Of a stretch of DNA of 64,000 nt, positions 44,764 through 51,856 are shown piece by piece. Both the position numbers and the translations under genes were made by a program. Under the pieces are notes generated by a model, which saw only the letters and a list, made by a program, of their open reading frames with translations, did no database searches and was not told the DNA's origin. Source of the stretch: Bacteroidota bacterium (lineage in GTDB: Bacteria; Bacteroidota; Bacteroidia; 2-12-FULL-35-15); contig JADKIU010000003.1 in the NCBI GenBank assembly GCA_016722565.1, forward strand, positions 310,001 to 374,000. The letters run 5' to 3'. Each line of letters starts with the position of its first letter. Within the stretch, counting starts at the first letter, position 1.

Positions 44764-46536
44764 ATGTCATTAAAAGGCGGAGAATTCCTAATAAAAGAAA
44801 CAGAAGCAAAAGATGTTTTTATTCCTGAAGAATGGAACGAAGAACAATTGATGATTGCTCAAACATGTCACGATTTTTTAGCTCAAAACGTTTGGGATAA
44901 ATTGGATCGTATTGATGCGCAAGAAGAAGGATTAATGGTTGACTTGCTAAACAAAGCAGGAGAACTTGGTTTGTTGGGAATTTCTGTCCCTGAAGAATAT
45001 GGTGGATTCGGAAAAGATTTTACTACTTCGATGTTGGCAACAGAAATTTTGGGTGCTGGCCATTCATTTGCTGTGGCGATTTCAGCCCACACAGGAATTG
45101 GAACACTACCAATTTTATATTATGGCACAAAAGAACAAAAAGCGAAATACATTCCAAAGTTGGCAAGTGGTGAGTGGAAATCAGCATATTGTTTAACAGA
45201 ACCAAGTGCAGGTTCTGATGCTAATTCAGGAAAAACAAATGCAAAACTTTCTGCTGATGGGAAACATTATATTTTGAACGGACAAAAGATGTGGATTACC
45301 AATGGTGGATTTGCAGACATCTACACTGTTTTTGCAAAAATTGATGACGATGAAAACTTATCAGCGTTTATCGTAGAAAAAACTTTTGGTGGAATTTCAT
45401 TAAACCCGGAAGAACACAAAATGGGAATTAAAGGAAGTTCAACGCGACAAGTATTCTTTAACGATTGCAAAGTTCCGGTTGAAAATTTATTGTCGGACAG
45501 ACAAAATGGATTTAAGATTGCCGTAAACATTTTGAATCTTGGTCGTGTGAAACTTGCAGGTGCAGCCATTGGTGGAAGTAAAGAAACAAATACAAAATCT
45601 ATTCAATATGCAAACGAGCGTAATCAATTCGGCAGACCGATTGCGAAATACGGAGCTATTCGTCATAAATTAGCAGAACAAGCGATTCGAATTTATGCTG
45701 GGGAGTCTGCAATCTATCGTGCAAGTCAGAATATTGAAGATGCAACAAAAGCTTTGATTGCTGGCGGAATGGATGAAGCAAAAGCAAAACTAAAAGGCGT
45801 TGAACAATTTGCTGTGGAAGCGGCCATCGTAAAAGTGCATGGATCAGAAGTATTGGATTATGTGGTAGATGAAGGTGTTCAAATTTACGGAGGGATGGGA
45901 TACAGCGCAGAAGCTCCAATGGACAGAGCCTATCGTGATGCACGTATCAACCGTATTTTCGAAGGAACAAATGAAATCAACAGAATGTTAACGGTTGATA
46001 TGATGTTGAAGCGTGCCATGAAAGGCGAATTGGATTTGATGGGACCCGCACAAGCAGTTGCTGCAGAGTTGATGGGCATACCTGATTTCTCTACTTCAGA
46101 AACAACAACGTTCTCAAACGAGAAAAAATATGTAACCGGATTTAAAAAATCGGTTTTGATGGTGGCTGGTGCTGCTGTTCAGAAATTAATGATGCAGCTT
46201 GGAAAAGAGCAGGAAATTTTGATGAACATAGCCGACATGATTATTGAAACCTATGTTTGTGAATCAGTGTTATTACGTGTAGAAAAGTTGGTAAGCATTA
46301 AAGGAGAAGACGCTTGCAAAGTTCAACTGGACATGATGCGTGTTTACATCAACGATGCTGCGGACAGAATTCATAAATCAGGGAAAGAAGCCATCAACAC
46401 CTTTGCAACAGGCGATGAACAGCGCGCGATGCTAATGGGTTTAAAACGTTTTACAAAAACAGAACCTTTAAATACAACGGAGGCAAGAAGAAATGTTTCA
46501 GCTAAATTGATTGCTGAGAATAAATATTGTTTTTAA
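44764..46536 (+). CDS. Long-form acyl-CoA dehydrogenase
   Basis: 590-aa FAD enzyme for the first step of beta-oxidation. It has the usual three-domain core (about 1-410) and a C-terminal extension of about 180 residues. Key blocks: YCLTEPSAGSDANSGKT (about 139-155), KMWITNGGFADI, EHKMGIKGSSTRQVFF, and QIYGGMGYSAEAPMDRAYRDARINRIFEGTNEI, cited here as GGMGYSAE and then RIFEGTNEINRML (catalytic Glu in the FEGT block, about 400). It is the last gene of the marR-fad operon, preceded by an 8-bp tandem repeat and followed by a strong terminator. Confidence 0.96.
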   Translation: MSLKGGEFLIKETEAKDVFIPEEWNEEQLMIAQTCHDFLAQNVWDKLDRIDAQEEGLMVDLLNKAGELGLLGISVPEEYGGFGKDFTTSMLATEILGAGHSFAVAISAHTGIGTLPILYYGTKEQKAKYIPKLASGEWKSAYCLTEPSAGSDANSGKTNAKLSADGKHYILNGQKMWITNGGFADIYTVFAKIDDDENLSAFIVEKTFGGISLNPEEHKMGIKGSSTRQVFFNDCKVPVENLLSDRQNGFKIAVNILNLGRVKLAGAAIGGSKETNTKSIQYANERNQFGRPIAKYGAIRHKLAEQAIRIYAGESAIYRASQNIEDATKALIAGGMDEAKAKLKGVEQFAVEAAIVKVHGSEVLDYVVDEGVQIYGGMGYSAEAPMDRAYRDARINRIFEGTNEINRMLTVDMMLKRAMKGELDLMGPAQAVAAELMGIPDFSTSETTTFSNEKKYVTGFKKSVLMVAGAAVQKLMMQLGKEQEILMNIADMIIETYVCESVLLRVEKLVSIKGEDACKVQLDMMRVYINDAADRIHKSGKEAINTFATGDEQRAMLMGLKRFTKTEPLNTTEARRNVSAKLIAENKYCF

Positions 46537-46561
46537 AATTTAGCATTGCTAAGAAACATAG

Positions 46562-46588
46562 AACCTATAGGAAACTATAGGTTTTTTG
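46562..46588 (+). terminator. Terminator of the marR-fad operon
   Basis: AACCTATAG, GAAA loop, CTATAGGTT (a perfect 9-bp stem), followed by TTTTG and more T. It lies 25 nt after the acyl-CoA dehydrogenase stop. Confidence 0.85.
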
Positions 46589-46613
46589 TTTTATATGGTT
46601 TAATTTTGACAGC

Positions 46614-47057
46614 ATGGAACTCCATACCGCATATTACTCCTCTCCTATCGGCACTCTTGAGATAAAAGGGAACGAAGCCGGATTGCAAAGTTTGTTGTTT
46701 TTGGACGAACCCGTTGAGGCTACCGAAAAAGTTCACGAATCGATAAAAGAAGTAACCTATCAGTTGGACGAATATTTTATCGAATTTCAAAAAAAAGTGT
46801 GGAAAGAACTTCAGGAAATTCCATTTGGTAAAACCTGGTCGTATTTGGATATTGCTTTAAAATTAGGAGATGAAAATGCAACGAGGGCGGTTGGTAGTGC
46901 CAACGGGAAAAACCCCGTTGCCATTATTGTTCCTTGCCACCGTGTGATTGGTAGCTCGGGCAAACTCACCGGCTATGCAGGAGGATTGTGGCGCAAAGAA
47001 TGGCTTCTCAAGCACGAGCAAGGTGTAATCTTTGGCAAACAAACTGAACTCTTTTAA
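46614..47057 (+). CDS. Methylated-DNA-[protein]-cysteine S-methyltransferase, internally shortened
   Basis: Repairs O6-alkylguanine by irreversible transfer to its own cysteine. The C-terminal domain is complete: FQKKVWKELQEIPFGKTWSY, RAVGSANGKNP and the active site IIVPCHRVIGSSG. The N-terminal domain is short, and the linker is unusual. YQLDEYF runs straight into IEFQKKVW, whereas most members have some 15-20 residues there (usually ending G-T-x-FQ). The total, 147 aa, is therefore below the usual 160-180. It could be a natural short form or a local 50-60-bp deletion. A TAATTTTG box at 46601-46608 precedes the ATG directly. Confidence 0.9.
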   Translation: MELHTAYYSSPIGTLEIKGNEAGLQSLLFLDEPVEATEKVHESIKEVTYQLDEYFIEFQKKVWKELQEIPFGKTWSYLDIALKLGDENATRAVGSANGKNPVAIIVPCHRVIGSSGKLTGYAGGLWRKEWLLKHEQGVIFGKQTELF

Positions 47058-47112
47058 ATTTCATATTCCAGTTATTTATTGCTTAATTTGTAGTACTAAT
47101 ACAATTGCGCGC

Positions 47113-47664
47113 GTGAGCAAGAAAGACTTTTTTTCGGAATTCCTAAAACAAGGCAAAAACATTGGGTCTGTTACTCCCAGCTCAAAATTTTTGGTAAAAA
47201 AAATGGTGGATCCGATCCAATTCAAAAATGTAAAATGCATTGTTGAACTTGGACCTGGTACCGGTATCATCACGCATGAAATTTTAAAAAACATGCCCCA
47301 AGATGCAATTCTTTTGGCTTTTGAAATCAACAAGGAATTTTGTGACATCTTGAATCAGATTGATGATTCGCGATTAAAAGTTATCAGCGACTCTGCAGAA
47401 AAATTAGAAGAATACTTACAGAAATACAATGTAGAAAAAGTAGATTACGTAGTGTCATCACTTCCACTTTTCATGATTCCCAACACAGTGGTAGACGCCA
47501 TTCTGGAAGTTGTATTAAAAGTATTGAAGAAAGACGGAGCATTTATCCAATATCAATATTCTTTAAATGCCTATAAACGTTTTAAAAACACATTTAAAAA
47601 TGTGGCTTTAAATTTCACACCTATGAATATTCCTCCTGCTTTTATATTCACCTGCACCATTTAG
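47113..47664 (+). CDS. Class I SAM-dependent methyltransferase, PmtA/rRNA-dimethyladenosine-like
   Basis: 183 aa. The start is taken as GTG 47113 (VSKKDFFSEFLKQGKNIGSV), after the end of the preceding gene; the reading frame extends back to a TTG at 47032 inside that gene. Cofactor motif CIVELGPGTGIITHEIL (about 36-52), EINKEFCDIL, and the region VVSSLPLFMIP at motif IV. This matches the phospholipid N-methyltransferase (PmtA) group, which resembles rRNA dimethylases; methylation of phosphatidylethanolamine is possible. Its stop overlaps the convergent gene's stop. Confidence 0.8.
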   Translation: MSKKDFFSEFLKQGKNIGSVTPSSKFLVKKMVDPIQFKNVKCIVELGPGTGIITHEILKNMPQDAILLAFEINKEFCDILNQIDDSRLKVISDSAEKLEEYLQKYNVEKVDYVVSSLPLFMIPNTVVDAILEVVLKVLKKDGAFIQYQYSLNAYKRFKNTFKNVALNFTPMNIPPAFIFTCTI

Positions 47665-48140
47665 GGAGCATTGATGGTTTCCAATTCTTCAAACGATTCA
47701 ACAATCAACTGCTTTTTCTTTCTACCCACCCGATAATAAACAATTGCACCCTGAGTAAAATCTGCGATGGGAACAACCAGATTCATCGGTGGACTACCTG
47801 GTCGACCGCCTCCTCTGTTTTTCATAGAAGCAAAATGAATTTGAAAAACACCTTTCCCTTTAAGTTGATTCGAACAAACCACGGGATTTCCCGGAGCCAG
47901 AACCGTTGCATCGGCAAGTTTAAATACCGTAAACGCAATTGCTTTTTGCGTATAGACATTAACAACCGAATCGATGGTAAATGTGCATTTTTTCGATTTT
48001 TTCAATTCCAGCACATGGTTGGTCGTGGATGTTGGAGATGCACCCGCATTAATTGTTTGTTTGGTGGCTTTCTGAAGTTTCAACTCTTGCGCAAACGAAA
48101 CAGTAGAAATAAAAATCAATCCCAAAAATAATTTATTCAT
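47661..48140 (-). CDS. Secreted protein of unknown function
   Basis: 159 aa with a signal peptide (MNKLFLGLIFISTVSFAQ). The mature part is Thr/Lys-rich and beta-like (NAGASPTSTTNHVLELKKSK, FTVFKLADATVLAPGNPVVC, FASMKNRGGGRPGSPP). No family is recognised. ATG 48140 is chosen because it begins the signal peptide; the frame extends further upstream without conserved sequence. The stop codons of this gene and the methyltransferase overlap tail to tail. Confidence 0.7.
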   Translation of the reverse strand: MNKLFLGLIFISTVSFAQELKLQKATKQTINAGASPTSTTNHVLELKKSKKCTFTIDSVVNVYTQKAIAFTVFKLADATVLAPGNPVVCSNQLKGKGVFQIHFASMKNRGGGRPGSPPMNLVVPIADFTQGAIVYYRVGRKKKQLIVESFEELETINAP

Positions 48141-48185
48141 TTTATTCAAATTTATCAATTGAGTAAATTTAGTTATTTTTATAGT

Positions 48186-48794
48186 ATGTATATACCACCT
48201 TATTATAAAGAATCGGATGAGCAGAAACTGATTGCATTTATGCAAACTTATAATTTTGCTACACTTATAAGCACGAACAATGCCAATATTTTAGCAACAC
48301 ATTTACCTTTTGTAATTGAGAAAAGAGGAGAACAACTCTTTTTAGTTTGCCATATGGCGAAAGCGAATCCACAGTGGGAATCCTTTACAGAAAATGAGGT
48401 TCTTGTCATCTTCCAAGGACCGCATGCGTATATTTCGCCTTCAAACTATGAGAAACAACAAAATGTCCCAACGTGGAATTACATTGCCGTTCATGCAACA
48501 GGCAAAGCAAAAATCGTATCAAACCCGTCAGAAGTGATGGCATTGATGGAAAAAACGATTCATCAGTTCGAACAAAAATTTTATGAGCAATGGAAAACCT
48601 TATCTCCTGATTATATCAATGGAATGTTAAAAGCAATTGTCGCTTTTGAAATTGAAGTGACGAAACTCGAAGGAAAATTCAAACTAAGCCAGAACAAAAC
48701 AAAAAACGAACAACAAAACATCGTCCATTCATTAGAACAAAGTGAGGATACGACTCAAAAAGAGATCTCTAAGGAGATGAAGAAAAAACTATAA
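48186..48794 (+). CDS. PaiB family FMN-binding protein
   Basis: 202 aa. Family features: MYIPPYYKESDEQKLIAFMQ (the opening MYIPxxY), the nucleotide-binding block QGPHAYISPSNY, VPTWNYIAVHATGKA and IVAFEIEVTKLEGKFKLSQNK. PaiB of Bacillus was described as a negative regulator of sporulation and protease genes, but the fold is an FMN-binding split barrel, so an oxidoreductase-like function is possible. ATG 48186 matches the usual start; the longer frame to 48159 is not conserved. It is convergent with yjdI, with 2 nt between the stops. Confidence 0.88.
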   Translation: MYIPPYYKESDEQKLIAFMQTYNFATLISTNNANILATHLPFVIEKRGEQLFLVCHMAKANPQWESFTENEVLVIFQGPHAYISPSNYEKQQNVPTWNYIAVHATGKAKIVSNPSEVMALMEKTIHQFEQKFYEQWKTLSPDYINGMLKAIVAFEIEVTKLEGKFKLSQNKTKNEQQNIVHSLEQSEDTTQKEISKEMKKKL

Positions 48795-48796
48795 CG

Positions 48797-49024
48797 TTAT
48801 TTATAGTTTTTATGGTAGCTCAACGCACCTGATGGGCAGCAATCAATCTGTTGCATTATTTTTTCTGACGTAGCGCCATCTATTTTCACCCAAGGCTTTT
48901 CAGTTGGCTTAAAAACATCGCCTAAACCTTTCCAACAATTTTTAGAATGGGTACATTTATGTGGTTGCCAAGCAACAGTTAGGTCGTTATTCTTGTAGTG
49001 AATGGTAACTTCTTTATTTTCCAT
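48797..49024 (-). CDS. YjdI family mono-cluster iron-sulfur protein
   Basis: 75 aa with Cys pairs HKCTHSKNCWKG (about 23-32) and IDCCPSGALSY (about 61-70), the cysteine pattern of the YjdI (4Fe-4S) mono-cluster family. The short GNAT gene upstream (YjdJ-like) is its neighbour in enterobacteria as well, so the pair is conserved across phyla. The function is unknown. It is the downstream gene of the pair, with 11 nt between them. Confidence 0.88.
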   Translation of the reverse strand: MENKEVTIHYKNNDLTVAWQPHKCTHSKNCWKGLGDVFKPTEKPWVKIDGATSEKIMQQIDCCPSGALSYHKNYK

Positions 49025-49035
49025 CGTTCTTAAAT

Positions 49036-49317
49036 TTAAAATAAAACATCGTTGTATTCGGGTACTTTATCAAAAATGGCTTTTGCAAAAGGGCAAAGTG
49101 GCAAAATTTTAATTTTATGTTCTCGTGCAAAGTTAACAGCTTTAGCTACGAGTTGTTTACCCACTCCTTTTCCTGACAAAACAGGATTGACTTCCGTGTG
49201 AGAAATAATCATTTTGTCTGCTCCCGCCATCGAATACTCTAATTTTGCCAGCACTTCATTATTTTCTTCAACAGAAAATAAACCTTTATTTGGTTCATGT
49301 ATATGTTTGATATCCAT
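49036..49317 (-). CDS. GNAT acetyltransferase, YjdJ-like
   Basis: 93 aa; a minimal GNAT fold of the YjdJ/NATD1 type. FSVEENNEVLAKLEYSM is the first beta hairpin, HTEVNPVLSGKGVGKQLV the acetyl-CoA pyrophosphate loop (about 40-57, V-x-x-x-x-x-G-x-G), and ILPLCPFAKAIFDKVPEY the closing block. Substrate is unknown. It is paired with the YjdI-like gene downstream and follows the flavin reductase gene 6 nt away. Confidence 0.88.
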   Translation of the reverse strand: MDIKHIHEPNKGLFSVEENNEVLAKLEYSMAGADKMIISHTEVNPVLSGKGVGKQLVAKAVNFAREHKIKILPLCPFAKAIFDKVPEYNDVLF

Positions 49318-49323
49318 CTGCTG

Positions 49324-49881
49324 TTATTTCATTTTATTAAATGCTTCTGTAAACCAAAGTAGTTCTTTCAAAAATCCGGCAGCACGTTTATCTGTTGTTT
49401 CTGTATGAATTGCATTTCCTTTCTCGTCAAAATTATCTTGAACCAGTGGTACAGGGAACGTAGCAGAAACAGGAACAGCTCTAATCTTCAACAAAACGGA
49501 TTGCAAGAGCGCCAATGCATTTAGTCCTGCAAAATTTCCGGAAGAGACACTAGCCAATCCGATTGGTTTATGATACCATTCGTTATACAGTAAATCGATT
49601 GCATTCTTCAAACTAGCAGGGTATCCACCATTGTATTCCGGGAAAACCATAATCACGGCATCAGCCTTCATTATTTTTTCAGAAAACAATTTAGATGCTG
49701 CATCGGCATCAGCCGTTTTTGAAAGTCGCTCCTCCAACACCGGAAAATTAAATTCTTTCAAATCTAAAATTTCGGAGGTCGCAAGTTTATTTTCTTTAAT
49801 GTATTTGTCAAAGTACAATGCAACATTGTGACTTTGCCGATCGATTCTTACGCTACCTGAAATTATTGCGATGTGGTACAT
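49324..49881 (-). CDS. NADPH-dependent FMN reductase
   Basis: 185-aa flavodoxin-like protein: IAIISGSVRIDRQSHNVA (phosphate-binding loop, about 4-21), ADAVIMVFPEYNGGYPASLKNAIDLLY cited as VFPEYNGGYPASLKNAID (about 78-95), and KPIGLASVSSGNFAG. This is the family of azo-/quinone-/chromate-type reductases. It is in a minus-strand cluster with the threonine aldolase upstream (8 nt gap) and the GNAT and yjdI genes downstream. Confidence 0.92.
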   Translation of the reverse strand: MYHIAIISGSVRIDRQSHNVALYFDKYIKENKLATSEILDLKEFNFPVLEERLSKTADADAASKLFSEKIMKADAVIMVFPEYNGGYPASLKNAIDLLYNEWYHKPIGLASVSSGNFAGLNALALLQSVLLKIRAVPVSATFPVPLVQDNFDEKGNAIHTETTDKRAAGFLKELLWFTEAFNKMK

Positions 49882-49889
49882 ATTTAAAA

Positions 49890-50909
49890 TTATTTAATTG
49901 ATTTTAAAACCGTTTCTGTTTTTGCCAACATTTCATCCGTAAAATCCAAATGGGTTACGAATCGGATGGCCTGTTTCCCAAAGCCGACAGCTTTGATGTG
50001 ATGATCAGCGAGCTTCTGAAGAAAGGCCTCAGGATTTACAGTAGCTTTTAGATTAAAGATAATGATATTTGTATCAACAGGCAATACCGTATCTATATAA
50101 TCTAAAGAAGCCATCGTACTTGCCAATTGTTTTGCTCGTGCATGATCTTCTTTCAAGCGCGTCACATGATGCTCCAAGGCATAAATTCCTGCCGCTGCCA
50201 AATAACCTGCCTGGCGCATACCACCACCAAATACTTTTCTAACTCTTCGTGCTTTACGGATAAATTCTTTTTCTCCTAATAGTATTGAACCCACCGGAGC
50301 GCCTAAGCCTTTTGAAAGGCAAATAGATATAGAATCGAAACAATTTCCGATTTGAGAAGTAGTATAACCGGCTTCAACAATTGCATTAAAAATACGAGCG
50401 CCATCCAGGTGATACTTTAAATTATTTTTTTTACAAACTTCGGATAGTTCCTGCATTTGTTGCAAAGAATAACAGCTTCCACCTGCTCTGTTTGCGGTAT
50501 TTTCTATACAGACTAAACTGGTTTGTGTTAACCAATCGTAGGTAGGATTAATACTTTCCTGCACCTGTTGCGCAGAGATTCTGCCTCGGTCGCCTTGAAT
50601 TAATTTTGCCTGTGCACCCGAATTAGAAGCAATACCTCCACCTTCATAATTATAAATATGAGCGGTTGTATCACACAGCACTTCATCACCGGGTTGTGTA
50701 TGCACTTTTATTGCAATCTGATTGGTCATTGTACCAGAAGGACAAAATACAGCGGCTTCTTTTCCGAACATTTTTGCCGCTTTTTGCTCCAAGGCAATAA
50801 CTGTTGGTTCTTCACCAAACACATCATCTCCAACTTCAGCATTAAACATGGCATCCAACATTTGTTTTGATGGTTTTGTAACCGTATCGCTTCTTAAATC
50901 TATTATCAT
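49890..50909 (-). CDS. ltaE: Low-specificity L-threonine aldolase
   Basis: 339-aa PLP enzyme that splits L-threonine to glycine and acetaldehyde. Markers: IDLRSDTVTKPSKQML at the start, GDDVFGEEPTV, FCPSGTMTNQIAI, HLDGARIFNA (Asp that contacts PLP, about 170) and SICLSKGLGAPVGS (PLP lysine, about 200). The sequence is complete. It heads a minus-strand group with FMN reductase, GNAT and yjdI. A methyltransferase gene lies upstream on the same strand across a 56-nt gap with a small inverted repeat. Confidence 0.94.
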   Translation of the reverse strand: MIIDLRSDTVTKPSKQMLDAMFNAEVGDDVFGEEPTVIALEQKAAKMFGKEAAVFCPSGTMTNQIAIKVHTQPGDEVLCDTTAHIYNYEGGGIASNSGAQAKLIQGDRGRISAQQVQESINPTYDWLTQTSLVCIENTANRAGGSCYSLQQMQELSEVCKKNNLKYHLDGARIFNAIVEAGYTTSQIGNCFDSISICLSKGLGAPVGSILLGEKEFIRKARRVRKVFGGGMRQAGYLAAAGIYALEHHVTRLKEDHARAKQLASTMASLDYIDTVLPVDTNIIIFNLKATVNPEAFLQKLADHHIKAVGFGKQAIRFVTHLDFTDEMLAKTETVLKSIK

Positions 50910-50935
50910 GGAAATTATATTTTGTATTCATCTCC

Positions 50936-50953
50936 CTCTCTTTGAGAAGAGAG
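50936..50953. repeat. Short inverted repeat between methyltransferase and threonine aldolase genes
   Basis: CTCTCTT and AAGAGAG pair around TGAG. It resembles the CCTTCTCC/GGAGAAGG palindrome at 61451; both may be remains of a dispersed intergenic repeat or weak terminators. Confidence 0.4.
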
Positions 50954-50965
50954 CGAAGTGTGGTG

Positions 50966-51607
50966 TTATTTTTTTCTGGCAATCATTAAACCATCGCGCA
51001 CCGGTAACAACATGTGTTCAACACGCGGATCGTTGTGAATTTTTTTATTGTAGTCGTGGATGGCTTTTGTATCGGCATCCATTTTATTTTCTGCATCTAA
51101 TACTTTCCCACTCCACAATACATTATCAGCAATTATATAACCACCTGTCCTTACTTTATCGAAAATCAAATCGTAATAAGCAGCATAATTTTTTTTATCG
51201 GCATCAATAAAAACCAAATCAAACGTTTCATTGATAGTAGGGATAATCGTTAAGGCATTCCCTAAATAATAATTCACACTATTGGTTAAGCCGGCTTCAT
51301 CAAAAAAGGAACGCACCATCTTTTCTAATTCCTCATTTACATCTATAGTGTGAAGTTTTCCGTTTTCTTGCAATCCTTGTGCTAAGCAAATACCTGAATA
51401 GCCGGTATAAGTACCAATTTCCAATATTTGTTTTGGTTGGATCATTTTGCTCAACATTGTCAATAAATTCCCTTGCATGTGGCCCGACAACATTCTTGGC
51501 ATCATCACTTTTGCATGCGTTTCTCTATTCAACTTTTTAAGCACATCGGATTCATCCTGAGACAGCTCTAAAGCATAATTTTCTATTTTTTCGTCTATAA
51601 ATTCCAT
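50966..51607 (-). CDS. Class I O-methyltransferase (caffeoyl-CoA OMT-like)
   Basis: 213 aa. The SAM motif I is ILEIGTYTGYSGICLAQGL (about 60-78), followed by DVNEELEKMVRSFFDEAG (motif II), FDLVFIDADKKNYAAYYD (about 132-149, metal-dependent OMT block) and GGYIIADNVLWSGKV. This is the family YrrM/catechol- or caffeoyl-CoA-type O-methyltransferase, usually Mg2+-dependent. ATG 51607 starts the family sequence MEFIDEKIENYA; an earlier in-frame start at 51640 is not conserved. Confidence 0.92.
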   Translation of the reverse strand: MEFIDEKIENYALELSQDESDVLKKLNRETHAKVMMPRMLSGHMQGNLLTMLSKMIQPKQILEIGTYTGYSGICLAQGLQENGKLHTIDVNEELEKMVRSFFDEAGLTNSVNYYLGNALTIIPTINETFDLVFIDADKKNYAAYYDLIFDKVRTGGYIIADNVLWSGKVLDAENKMDADTKAIHDYNKKIHNDPRVEHMLLPVRDGLMIARKK

Positions 51608-51752
51608 TCTTATCTCAATTTGTATCACGAATGTACACAATAATGTGGTGTTCTAAAAAAAAACCTAAAAATCGAAAACAACACAGATATATCTAAGGAT
51701 TCGGAGGTGTTTTTGAATTTTAAAATCAGCCTTTTCAACGATGCGATGTTTA

Positions 51753-51760
51753 TAAGTTTG
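51753..51760 (+). promoter_or_regulatory. Candidate promoter -7 box for the TPR/PD40 gene (TAAGTTTG)
   Basis: TAAGTTTG fits TAnnTTTG, 96 nt before the ATG. There is only T-rich sequence at the -33 position. The surrounding 249-nt gap (51608-51856) has no gene I can support. Confidence 0.35.
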
Positions 51761-51856
51761 GGTTTTATGAAGTTGCAACACGCTATATTATAGAGAATTT
51801 AGTCAAGTTAATAGAAGAACTGTGCTTACTCCTTTGTGTTAACAAAAACCAATTCT

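Noticed and set aside
47032..47112. Upstream TTG start of the SAM methyltransferase
   Set aside because: It lies inside the preceding gene and adds a non-conserved hydrophobic stretch; GTG 47113 starts the recognisable fold.
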